Source of the DNA: JAAEPI01 sp965212145
GTDB taxonomy: Bacteria; Bacteroidota; Bacteroidia; Cytophagales; Cyclobacteriaceae
Reading direction: 5' to 3'
DNA: 52,388 bases
Assembly (NCBI GenBank): GCA_965212145.1
Contig: CBDBUY010000008.1
Span: 1 to 52,388 of the forward strand
In this document: positions 24,268 to 31,967 of the stretch, one piece after another
How positions within the stretch are numbered: the first letter of the stretch is position 1
Layout of the letters: each line of letters starts with the position of its first letter
The notes under the pieces: model-generated
The model's input: only the letters and a program-made list of their open reading frames with translations
Databases searched by the model: none
Told to the model about the DNA's origin: nothing
Made by a program: the position numbers and the translations under genes

Positions 24268-26145
24268 ATGAGAATTACCAAACAGCTTTTAACGCTGACG
24301 TTTACACTAAGTATTTTTTTTAGTGCAAGTGCTCAAGAATCAGGGACGCTGATTCTACTGAAAGACAAAACTATTTTTTGGGGTAAGAAAGAAATGCCAG
24401 TGCACATCAATAATATCAATGTCGGGACATTGCCCTCCAACACCAAGCTGGAACTTACTTTAAAACCAGGAAGATACTCAGTGGAATCACAGGCACCCTT
24501 TAAATCAAATCCGACCGATGTTGATATCACTGCAGGCCAAATCACCTATTTGAAATCGTTTACCACTCCAAACCTTGCGGATGTCAATGCCCAAAACACA
24601 ACTTGGACAGTTATATCGGCCGGATCAGGAGAATCCTTTGCCAAAAAATATACTGACGGCACCATAACCATAGAAGGAGCAGGTAGCCTAAATACCTTAT
24701 CACCGGGGGCCGCCATGGCTGCAACTGCTGCAGTGGCATCAGCGGTGGCCTCTCCGGAAGCCGCCAGTACTGACAATTCTGAGAAGAGTGAGGAAGAACT
24801 CAAGAAAGAAGCTGTAGATGGATTCTTCAAGGAGATGAGTCCATTGGACATCAAGGAGGTTATAGCCAACAATGAGCGCCAGAAGCAACTAGAAGCCATA
24901 GCTGACCTTTATGATTTTACAGTCGTAGAAGGAGCCACATCGGCAGAAAAAGAAAGTACCTATTCAGCCGCGGAGTTCGAAGAGCCCCCGAAGCTTGAGA
25001 AGGAATTTCCAAACCTGAAATACCGCAGAAGTTCGGTTTACACTTTAATCGTAAATGATACTACACGAGCCGGATATCCTTACATCCTCAGTGCTTTTGG
25101 CAATGCCGATCTTCCTTCAAAATTCAACAACCATAATGTTGGCCCGTACCTAATTGACGGTGAAGGTGGAGTCAGAAAAGAGGAAGAGCAAGCTGCAAAT
25201 ATCACGGAGTACATCAACAGTAACGATGTAGCGAAAAAATTAGTAGCCAAGTGGTTCGATAGAAGTCCCAAGGGAGGGTTCGATATGGAGTTAATCTCCA
25301 AAAGAGGATTTTATAACGCTTCAGAATTAGACGTGGCTATGGCAGAAAGTAGTGCGAGAGGAACTGCCCTTCTTGCAGATGCCGGAGAAGAGCTAATCGG
25401 CAATACCTTCGTTTTGGTTAATGACTACAACTTCACTAACAAAGAAGAAGTTGCTAAGAAAGTAGGTGGGGCCATGAAAATCGGCGCGTTCATCGCCGCG
25501 GCTGCTGGAGAGGAAGGTTTGGCAGATGGACTGAATACAGCCGCAGAAGTCGTCGATTTTGTAGGTAAAGGATTCATTATCAGAACAAGGTCATATTTGT
25601 ACCAACTTGACTGGAACGCCGATGTGGCGAACCAGTTTTACAGCCAATTCTGGACGAGTGATGATAATCTGGATCCTACTAAGGTCAATGCCTTCAACAA
25701 AACCGACATTTTCAAAATGAAGTTGGTTGGATATCAAGCGGCTACTGCCGACGTTCAGTCAACTAAAGCCACTACAAAATCTAACGAGGAGCTCATTGCC
25801 GAAGCGACTATCAAAGCTCAAAATAAAGCCATCGCTAAACTTGAAAAGACATACGAGCAATTCAGAACTAAAACGCCTCTATTCAGCACCGATCCTCTTT
25901 TAGCTAAAATTGGAACAAAAGAAGGTGTAGAAAAGAATGACAAATTTGAAGTCTTGGAGCAGCTAGTTGACGGAGAAGGACGGACTAGATACAAGAGAAA
26001 AGCAGTTATCAAGGCCGGTGATGTTTGGGATAACGAGTATACCGTAGGAGCAGAAACTGAGCAGACTGATGGTATCACTGGAACGACCTTTAAGGGAAGT
26101 TCAAAAGGTCTCTACGAAGGAATGCTTATCAGACAAATCAACTAA
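24268..26145 (+). CDS. Secreted protein with DUF2846-like N-terminal domain; first gene of the cassette
   Basis: The start at ATG 24268 (MRITKQLLTLTF) is chosen because it gives a clean signal peptide cut near residue 22 (FFSASAQE). The product has 625 aa. Residues about 25-100 look like a DUF2846 domain (VHINNINVGTLPSNTKLELTLKPG). An Ala-rich linker near 150-170 follows. The long C-terminal part holds LADAGEELIGNTFVLVNDY and, near the end, EQFRTKTPLFSTDPLLAKIG and TTFKGSSKGLYEGMLIRQI. I recall similar C-terminal regions in Bacteroides-group hypothetical proteins, but know no function. It heads the cassette. Confidence 0.7.
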   Translation: MRITKQLLTLTFTLSIFFSASAQESGTLILLKDKTIFWGKKEMPVHINNINVGTLPSNTKLELTLKPGRYSVESQAPFKSNPTDVDITAGQITYLKSFTTPNLADVNAQNTTWTVISAGSGESFAKKYTDGTITIEGAGSLNTLSPGAAMAATAAVASAVASPEAASTDNSEKSEEELKKEAVDGFFKEMSPLDIKEVIANNERQKQLEAIADLYDFTVVEGATSAEKESTYSAAEFEEPPKLEKEFPNLKYRRSSVYTLIVNDTTRAGYPYILSAFGNADLPSKFNNHNVGPYLIDGEGGVRKEEEQAANITEYINSNDVAKKLVAKWFDRSPKGGFDMELISKRGFYNASELDVAMAESSARGTALLADAGEELIGNTFVLVNDYNFTNKEEVAKKVGGAMKIGAFIAAAAGEEGLADGLNTAAEVVDFVGKGFIIRTRSYLYQLDWNADVANQFYSQFWTSDDNLDPTKVNAFNKTDIFKMKLVGYQAATADVQSTKATTKSNEELIAEATIKAQNKAIAKLEKTYEQFRTKTPLFSTDPLLAKIGTKEGVEKNDKFEVLEQLVDGEGRTRYKRKAVIKAGDVWDNEYTVGAETEQTDGITGTTFKGSSKGLYEGMLIRQIN

Positions 26146-26268
26146 GTTTATAGAAAAAAAAGGAGGTTCTTTGGGTGAAGAAAATTTTTGCTTGTCTAAT
26201 TCAAGAGAATTAACCTACCTCAACCAGCCTCCAATCACACATTTAATTAAACACTAATTCATTCTAAC

Positions 26269-26781
26269 ATGAGAAAACTATTCATTCTATTATTTCTTGG
26301 AGCATGTGTAATCAATGCAGATGCGCAGAGAAAAAAGAAAAAGGAGATTGCTGGATACACTAAGCAGAACTACGAAATCAGCTGCATTGGAGTGGGTAAT
26401 GAAGGGACAAAACTTATCGCTGTTTACGGGTACGGAAAAACTCCCGAGAGAGCAACATATGAAGCCAAGAGAAACGCCATCCACGGTATTATCTTCAAAG
26501 GAACAGAGGTAAGTTCAGGTGGCTGCCAAGGCATCAAGCCTTTGGCTAAAAGTGCTTCCTTAGAAACTGAGCGCGCTGATTTCTTTGAGAAGTTCTTCGC
26601 TGATGGAGGCTTATACTTGAACTTTATTTCGCTATCTGCTGAAGCTAAGGCCAGTCGATCCGTGACCAAAGTGGATAAGAAAACTTACAAAGTTGGCACA
26701 GCGGTTGCAGTGCGGTATGACGCCTTGAGAAAGGAACTTGAGAATGCAGGCATTATCAAAAAACTTTCTTCCGGGTTCTAA
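26269..26781 (+). CDS. Unknown small secreted protein, paralogue A
   Basis: The product has 170 aa. A signal peptide is followed by a very basic stretch (QRKKKKEIAGY). The core pattern is CxGxGxxGxxLxxxYGYGKxPERATYEAKRNAIHGIxFKG, then a GC and FFADGGLYLNFI. The same pattern recurs in the next gene, so the two are diverged paralogues. Ala-rich repeating helices (ERATYEAKRNAI) are reminiscent of LPP20-type periplasmic proteins, but this is only an impression. Conserved Cys residues may form a disulfide in the periplasm. It is 123 bp after the first cassette gene. Confidence 0.6.
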   Translation: MRKLFILLFLGACVINADAQRKKKKEIAGYTKQNYEISCIGVGNEGTKLIAVYGYGKTPERATYEAKRNAIHGIIFKGTEVSSGGCQGIKPLAKSASLETERADFFEKFFADGGLYLNFISLSAEAKASRSVTKVDKKTYKVGTAVAVRYDALRKELENAGIIKKLSSGF

Positions 26782-26798
26782 TTTTAACCTTAACAGCC

Positions 26799-27344
26799 AT
26801 GAAAAAACACATTCTATTAGTAAGCTTTTTAACGTTAGGAGTTTGCTTCATGAGTTCTGCTCAGAGGTATTCTGAGGCTGACGTATTGTTCATGAACTCC
26901 GATCATCCGTCAATCTGCGAAGGAACGGAATTGGATGGGAGCCAACTTGTCAGATCCTATGGTTCTGGAAAAAATGCCCGAGATGCCAAGAAGCAGCTTG
27001 AGAAAAACGCCATGAGAGACGTACTCTTCAATGGCATCAGAGACGGTAAAGAAGGATGTTCTTTGGCGCCATTGGTAAACGATCCGAACGCTAGAGAAAA
27101 GCACAAGAAGTATTTCAATCGATTCTTTTCTGACGGTGGTCAATACAAGCGCTATGTTAAAATGAACGACTCGCCAGGACAAACGACCAAACGTTACAAG
27201 GGTGAAGGAAAAACTAAACTTTGGACGAAAATCGTCACTATCAACATGGTGAAAATGGAGAAAGAACTGATGCAAGAAGGCATCATTCCGAAAGATCCAA
27301 AAAAGCGTCAGCTCAAAAAGAAACCTAAAAAAACAGACTATTAA
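26799..27344 (+). CDS. Unknown small secreted protein, paralogue B
   Basis: The product has 181 aa with a signal peptide ending near residue 21 (FMSSAQR). It shares with the gene upstream the motifs CEGTELDGSQLVRSYGSGK, KNAMRDVLFNGIRDGKEGC and FFSDGGQYKRYV. The C-terminal tail is strongly basic (PKKRQLKKKPKKTDY). The spacing to the upstream gene is 17 bp. Together with its paralogue it suggests a local gene duplication in the operon. Function unknown. Confidence 0.6.
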   Translation: MKKHILLVSFLTLGVCFMSSAQRYSEADVLFMNSDHPSICEGTELDGSQLVRSYGSGKNARDAKKQLEKNAMRDVLFNGIRDGKEGCSLAPLVNDPNAREKHKKYFNRFFSDGGQYKRYVKMNDSPGQTTKRYKGEGKTKLWTKIVTINMVKMEKELMQEGIIPKDPKKRQLKKKPKKTDY

Positions 27345-27387
27345 CCAATCTTGGCCCTCTTTAGAGGAGTCCAAAAATTAAACAGAT

Positions 27388-28332
27388 ATGAAGAAACATC
27401 TATTGACACTAGCATTGGGACTTTTCATTGCAACTGCTGCAATGTCCCAGGCAAAAAAGCCAACCTTAATGGTGGTCCCATCTGACCTCTGGTGTAATCA
27501 GAATGGCTACATGATGGAGTTTGATAATCAGGGATCAACCGTGAAACTTCCGGATTATAAAATGGCGTTTCAAGAAAACTCCGACCTTCTTAACGTGATT
27601 TCAAAAATCAACGGATTGATGGCCGATCGAGGGTTTCCATTGAAAAACTTAGAAACAGTGCTGAAAAGCCTAGCTCAAGAATCTGCAGAGGATGCTTTAT
27701 TAACCAGCAAGGATGGAAGCGAAATTGTCGAATCTCCGATTGACAAAATTCGAAAAACGGCTAACGCGGATATTATCATTCAGTTGACCTGGACGATCAA
27801 TGAAGTGGGTCCGAAAAAATCCATCACGTTCAACATGCAAGGGTTGGATTCTTATACGAATAAGCAAATCGCAACCGCCCAGGGAACGGGAGCTCCATCT
27901 TTCAGCGCAGTACTCCCGGTTCTTTTAGAAGAAGCCGTACTTGCTCATATGGATAACTTCACCAACAGTCTTCAGTCACACTTTGATGACATGTTTGAGA
28001 ACGGACGTGAAATCACAGTACGAATCAAAACTTGGGACTCATGGGAATATGACCTTGAAGATGAGTGGGATTATGATGAATTGGGCTTCTTGATTGAAGA
28101 CTGGATGGCAGAGAATACTGTTCAAGGAAGATTCAGTACTTCAATGGCGACAGAGTCTACCATGCTTTTTGAGCAGGTAAGAATTCCTCTTTATAACGAA
28201 AGAGGAAGAGCCATGGATGCAAGAGGATTTGGTCGTGAAATCAGTAAATGGCTCAGATCAGATTTCGAAATTGTCTCAAAGGTATCGACAAAGGGACAAG
28301 GTGAAGTAGTCATGATTCTTGGAGGAAAATAA
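27388..28332 (+). CDS. DUF6175 family secreted protein
   Basis: The product has 314 aa. A signal peptide ends near residue 21 (TAAMSQAKK). The start of the mature part, PTLMVVPSDLWCNQNGYM, the segment YKMAFQENSDLLNVISKING and the central LPVLLEEAVLAHMDNFTNS match my memory of DUF6175 proteins of Bacteroidota. These are single-domain periplasmic proteins of unknown function. The C-terminus ends VVMILGGK. It is the fourth gene of the cassette, 43 bp after the third and 30 bp before the fifth. Confidence 0.72.
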   Translation: MKKHLLTLALGLFIATAAMSQAKKPTLMVVPSDLWCNQNGYMMEFDNQGSTVKLPDYKMAFQENSDLLNVISKINGLMADRGFPLKNLETVLKSLAQESAEDALLTSKDGSEIVESPIDKIRKTANADIIIQLTWTINEVGPKKSITFNMQGLDSYTNKQIATAQGTGAPSFSAVLPVLLEEAVLAHMDNFTNSLQSHFDDMFENGREITVRIKTWDSWEYDLEDEWDYDELGFLIEDWMAENTVQGRFSTSMATESTMLFEQVRIPLYNERGRAMDARGFGREISKWLRSDFEIVSKVSTKGQGEVVMILGGK

Positions 28333-28362
28333 ATCAGCTTAGGCTGAATAAAACGCGAAAAA

Positions 28363-29589
28363 ATGAAAAAATTATTATTCACCGCCCTTGCTGCTGTGGT
28401 CTCAATGACTGCCATCGGGCAAAATAAAAAAGGTTCACTTGACGACATTGGGAGAATAGCAATTGCTGCTTACGTTCCTTCAACCTCTGAGATGAACAGC
28501 TCGGTTGCCCGGGTCTTAGAATCCAAGCTTCGAGCTGCGATTACCCGTCAAGGAATGAGTGCTGTTTCTCTAGACAACCGATTTGTAATTACAGCTGCTG
28601 TAAACCAAATCAGTAAGGACGTGACACCTACTGCACCTCCAATGATTGCTTACAATCTGGATGTGGATGTATTTGTAGCAGATGTCATGACTCAAAGCAT
28701 ATTTGGACAAGTGACTTTTCCTGTAAAGGGAGTAGGCACGAATGAGCGCAAAGCTTATTTAGCCGGTATCAAAGGTATCAAACCAACACATGCTGATCTT
28801 CAGGATATGATCACTGATGCCAAGGATAAAATCATTGAGTACTATAATTCTAAATGTGATTTCATTCTTAAAGAAGGTGAGAGCCTTGCCAAGCAGGGCA
28901 AGTTTGAAGAGGCAATTGCCAAGTTTATGACTGTTCCTGAAGTATGCAAAGAATGTTATGCAAAGGCACTTGATGCCACTGAGCCAGTTTACTTGGACAT
29001 GATCAATAAGGATTGTGAAATGAAGCTCAATCAGGCCCGAAACACCTGGAATGCAGAACAAAGCTATGAGGCAGCATTTGATGCCATCAAGTACATTGCA
29101 GACGTAGATCCTATGTCAGAATGCTTCGATGATGTTCAGCAGTTCTCCATCGATTTGAATGACAAAGTGAAAGAACTTAGAGATCGAGATAAGGATATCG
29201 AAGATCGTGAGTGGAACTTTACCGTTCAGGTTCATGAAGATGGGATAGCACTGGAGAAATACAAAACAGATTCAGAAATGGAGCAAGCCATGGCAGAAGT
29301 AGATGCACAGAAAGAAGTTGCACTGGCTAGAATTGAAGGTGACAAGGAAATTGCAAAAAGCAATGTTGAGCTGGCTAAGAGCAACAACGAATTAAGTGCT
29401 GAACTGGCTAAAGCAAGAATTGACGCTTACAAAGAAGTTGGATTGGCTCAAGCCGAGGGAAGAAGTAAGTCTAACATGTCTTCGGACAATGGTTCACCTG
29501 CGAAAACTCCGGCAAAACAAGCACCGGCAAGCAACGATAAAATTGATGTGAGCTTCATTCCTGGCCTTGAAGGTACAGGAGAGCAATAA
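28363..29589 (+). CDS. Secreted protein with TPR-like and coiled-coil regions; last gene of the cassette
   Basis: The product has 408 aa and a signal peptide (ending MTAIGQNKK). Residues about 25-150 form an alpha/beta domain (IAAYVPSTSEMNSSVARVLESK; VKGVGTNERKAYLAGIKG). A TPR-like helical region with conserved Cys pairs follows (ILKEGESLAKQGKFEEAIAK; VPEVCKECYAKAL), then a charged coiled coil with near-repeats of KEVALARIEGDKEIAKSNVE type, and a disordered Pro/Ala/Ser tail. Similar proteins occur near DUF6175 genes in Bacteroides as I recall; function unknown. A terminator lies 20 bp downstream. Confidence 0.7.
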   Translation: MKKLLFTALAAVVSMTAIGQNKKGSLDDIGRIAIAAYVPSTSEMNSSVARVLESKLRAAITRQGMSAVSLDNRFVITAAVNQISKDVTPTAPPMIAYNLDVDVFVADVMTQSIFGQVTFPVKGVGTNERKAYLAGIKGIKPTHADLQDMITDAKDKIIEYYNSKCDFILKEGESLAKQGKFEEAIAKFMTVPEVCKECYAKALDATEPVYLDMINKDCEMKLNQARNTWNAEQSYEAAFDAIKYIADVDPMSECFDDVQQFSIDLNDKVKELRDRDKDIEDREWNFTVQVHEDGIALEKYKTDSEMEQAMAEVDAQKEVALARIEGDKEIAKSNVELAKSNNELSAELAKARIDAYKEVGLAQAEGRSKSNMSSDNGSPAKTPAKQAPASNDKIDVSFIPGLEGTGEQ

Positions 29590-29609
29590 AATCATTGAAA
29601 TAAATCTTG

Positions 29610-29638
29610 AAACCCATTGGTCCCAGACTGATGGGTTT
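29610..29638 (+). terminator. Intrinsic terminator closing the five-gene cassette
   Basis: AAACCCAT (29610-29617) pairs with ATGGGTTT (29631-29638) around a 13-nt loop, followed by a T-rich stretch (29639 onward). It sits 20 bp after the stop at 29589 and just before the end of the convergent nitrilase gene at 29641. Confidence 0.75.
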
Positions 29639-29640
29639 TT

Positions 29641-30591
29641 TTATTGATTTTCCGTTTTCTGTCTATCTCGATTCACACCGAAACTGAAAACATCGGGCCT
29701 GGAATAGTGGCCTACCGGGTCAAAATTTTGTCTCTCTTCTCTGACTAAACTATGATCCAGCTCGGCAACTAAAAGAGTTTCCTCATCGATCACCGGCTCC
29801 ATAACCCATTCCCCATTCGGAGCGACAATACAAGATCCGCCATTGGCTAGTGTAGACTTTGTCTTTTCTCTCATCAGTTCGGCATGAGGGAAATCTTCGG
29901 GAATATCAGTGGGTCGAAAAAGGCCGGAAACACCAATCACGTATGACCGAGACTCTTTGGCCATAACTGGAAGCAGGTCTTTGGTATTTCGGTCATTGCC
30001 GGGCCACACAGAAATGTGCAAGTCCTCTCCCTGAGCATACATCGCCGTTCTGGCCAATGGCATCCAATTCTCCCAGCAATTCAGGCCGCCCACCGTAAAA
30101 GGAGAAATCTTGTGTGTGACAAGTCCATTTCCATCTCCAACGCTCCAAGCCAACCGCTCCTCGTAAGTGGGCATTAACTTCCTGTGTACAGATTTGATTT
30201 CTCCCGCGCCGCTGATAAAAACTAAACTGCAATACAGGCTATGGCCTCCCCTATCATGAGGTCGTTCGATGATGCCCAGGTAAACTGAGATAGACTTTTC
30301 TTTAACGAGTTTACATATCGATTCAAGATGTCCTTCCTCGATGCAAACTGCCTGATTCATGTAATGCGCGTGAATCTCTTTCTGGATTTTCGAATCGAAT
30401 TCAGCTCCATTCGTTCTATCCAGCCAAAATGGGTAACCAGGTAAAAGCCCCTCCCCGAAAACAACCAAGTCACAGGTCTTGTCAGAGGCTTGGTCTATAT
30501 ATTCCAGAACTTTCAACGTCGTTGCTTCCCGATTGATCCACTTGGGAGCAATCTGAGCTAGACCAACGATAAGCAAGTCCTTTTTCGGCAT
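29641..30591 (-). CDS. Nitrilase (carbon-nitrogen hydrolase family)
   Basis: The product has 316 aa. The catalytic triad of the nitrilase superfamily is present: Glu47 in VVFGEGLLPGYPFWLD, Lys138 in HRKLMPTYEERLAW and Cys172 in GLNCWENWMPLAR. The CWENWMP form is that of true nitrilases, which hydrolyse nitriles to acids and ammonia, rather than amidases. The enzyme is cytoplasmic. It lies 14 bp after the TolC-like gene on the same strand and is the last gene of the RND efflux operon, an unusual partner. Confidence 0.9.
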   Translation of the reverse strand: MPKKDLLIVGLAQIAPKWINREATTLKVLEYIDQASDKTCDLVVFGEGLLPGYPFWLDRTNGAEFDSKIQKEIHAHYMNQAVCIEEGHLESICKLVKEKSISVYLGIIERPHDRGGHSLYCSLVFISGAGEIKSVHRKLMPTYEERLAWSVGDGNGLVTHKISPFTVGGLNCWENWMPLARTAMYAQGEDLHISVWPGNDRNTKDLLPVMAKESRSYVIGVSGLFRPTDIPEDFPHAELMREKTKSTLANGGSCIVAPNGEWVMEPVIDEETLLVAELDHSLVREERQNFDPVGHYSRPDVFSFGVNRDRQKTENQ

Positions 30592-30605
30592 AAAGTAAAA
30601 ATAGC

Positions 30606-31946
30606 CTATTGAGAATACTCTCGAATCAGTCCACCTGTCAATCTCATTAATTCGATTCTGGAATCAATCAAATTGTAAATGGCCTGCAATTTCAGAATGG
30701 ACGCTGATAAGTAATTATTCTGCACGTCGCGGTAATCAAATGAGTTAACCGTGCCGTTCTCAAACTTCTCGCGTGATAAATCCAGATTTATCCGAGCGGT
30801 TTCCTCCCTTCGTGAATTAATCTGATAAAGTTGTTGTCGGATGTTATACTGATCCAATGCTCTGGCTAAATCTCTGTCCAGTGAATTCTCCAACTGATCC
30901 ACCCGAAGTTGTCCAACTCGCTCATTAATTATTGCATTTTTGATTGAACGATTGATTTGGCCTCCATTGAAAAGCGTGTAGGACAAAGTAAAATTGGCAA
31001 AATAAGTATCCGTGACTGCCGTCAACGGGTCAGGGAAATTCTCCCCCTGACTGGTATTGGAAAGATCATTACGTCCTCGGTTTTCTGATATTCCGGCAGC
31101 AAAACTTAATCTCGGATATTTACTGGAGCGCGAGAGGTTAACATCCGTGCCGAGGATCGCTTGGGTGATATACTGTCTTTTGATATCTACATTGTCCTGG
31201 ATCATACGATTTCTTAAGTCCTCCAGTTCATAGGATTCAAAAGGTACTTCTAGCGATCCCGTGAACCGATAAATCTTGGAAACGTTAGGTTCCGCCATTA
31301 GAACGTTCAGATCACGTATTGCATTTCGGAACTGCAGTTCCTGATTTATGTAGTTAATGGAATCAGTAAGGTAATTGCCTTCCTCAAGTAGTCTATCGGT
31401 CGTAACCGCACCGCCAAGCTCACTTTTCACTTTGATATACTCGTATTTATCCCTGGACAAAGCGAGTTGCTTGCTGAATTCTTCCAAGCGCTCCTGCTCC
31501 AATAAGGCCAGATAATACCCGAGTATGATACCCTGAATTGTATTGGCAACCACAATGGAGGCATTACCTTGAGACTCGGCCTGCAACTGCTCGAGACGTC
31601 TTTTGGACATTTTGATATTCATGCCATCGAATAGAACCCAGTTGACATTCAGTGCAGGAGTCACACTATTGGATATGATCTGTCCTTGGAGTGAAAATGG
31701 ATTCGCAACTTTGACATTATCCGTAACACTATTGTTTTGACTAATATTCAGTGTAATCGTGGGCCAGCGACCCGCTTGCCCCCAATCATTATTATTAGAG
31801 GCCACTTGTACGTTTCCGTTTTCAATTAGTATCCCGTAGTTACGCTGCAGGCCGAGCTGAATTGCCTCGCTCAGCGAAAGCTCCTGTTGTGCCTTTGTCT
31901 CAAATATGCACAGTACGGCAAAACCTATGAGTAATAGCTTTTTCAT
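30606..31946 (-). CDS. TolC-family outer-membrane efflux protein
   Basis: The product has 446 aa with a signal peptide (VLCIFETKAQQE). The two-fold repeat of long helices with LSEAIQLGLQRNYGI at the start and RARALDQYNI-type helices (LARALDQYNIRQQLY) is that of OEP/TolC channels. The channel strands include FTLSYTLFNGGQINRSIKNA. It forms the outer-membrane exit of a tripartite pump. It follows the RND gene after 21 bp and precedes the nitrilase gene by 14 bp. Confidence 0.92.
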   Translation of the reverse strand: MKKLLLIGFAVLCIFETKAQQELSLSEAIQLGLQRNYGILIENGNVQVASNNNDWGQAGRWPTITLNISQNNSVTDNVKVANPFSLQGQIISNSVTPALNVNWVLFDGMNIKMSKRRLEQLQAESQGNASIVVANTIQGIILGYYLALLEQERLEEFSKQLALSRDKYEYIKVKSELGGAVTTDRLLEEGNYLTDSINYINQELQFRNAIRDLNVLMAEPNVSKIYRFTGSLEVPFESYELEDLRNRMIQDNVDIKRQYITQAILGTDVNLSRSSKYPRLSFAAGISENRGRNDLSNTSQGENFPDPLTAVTDTYFANFTLSYTLFNGGQINRSIKNAIINERVGQLRVDQLENSLDRDLARALDQYNIRQQLYQINSRREETARINLDLSREKFENGTVNSFDYRDVQNNYLSASILKLQAIYNLIDSRIELMRLTGGLIREYSQ

Positions 31947-31967
31947 TTAAAGTAGTGTTGTGGTTGG

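Noticed and set aside
26161..26213. Perfect AAGGAGGT-like sequence followed by a GTG frame (12 codons, MKKIFACLIQEN)
   Set aside because: The frame is too short to be a secreted protein, and this phylum does not rely on strong Shine-Dalgarno sequences; perhaps a relic.
28334..28347. Hairpin TCAGC/GCTGA between the DUF6175 gene and the last cassette gene
   Set aside because: Only 5 bp, and the following gene starts 16 bp later; it does not interrupt the operon convincingly.
24268..29589. Cassette as a phage, T6SS or conjugation module
   Set aside because: No structural, ATPase, integrase or mobilisation gene is present, and every product has a Sec-type signal peptide.
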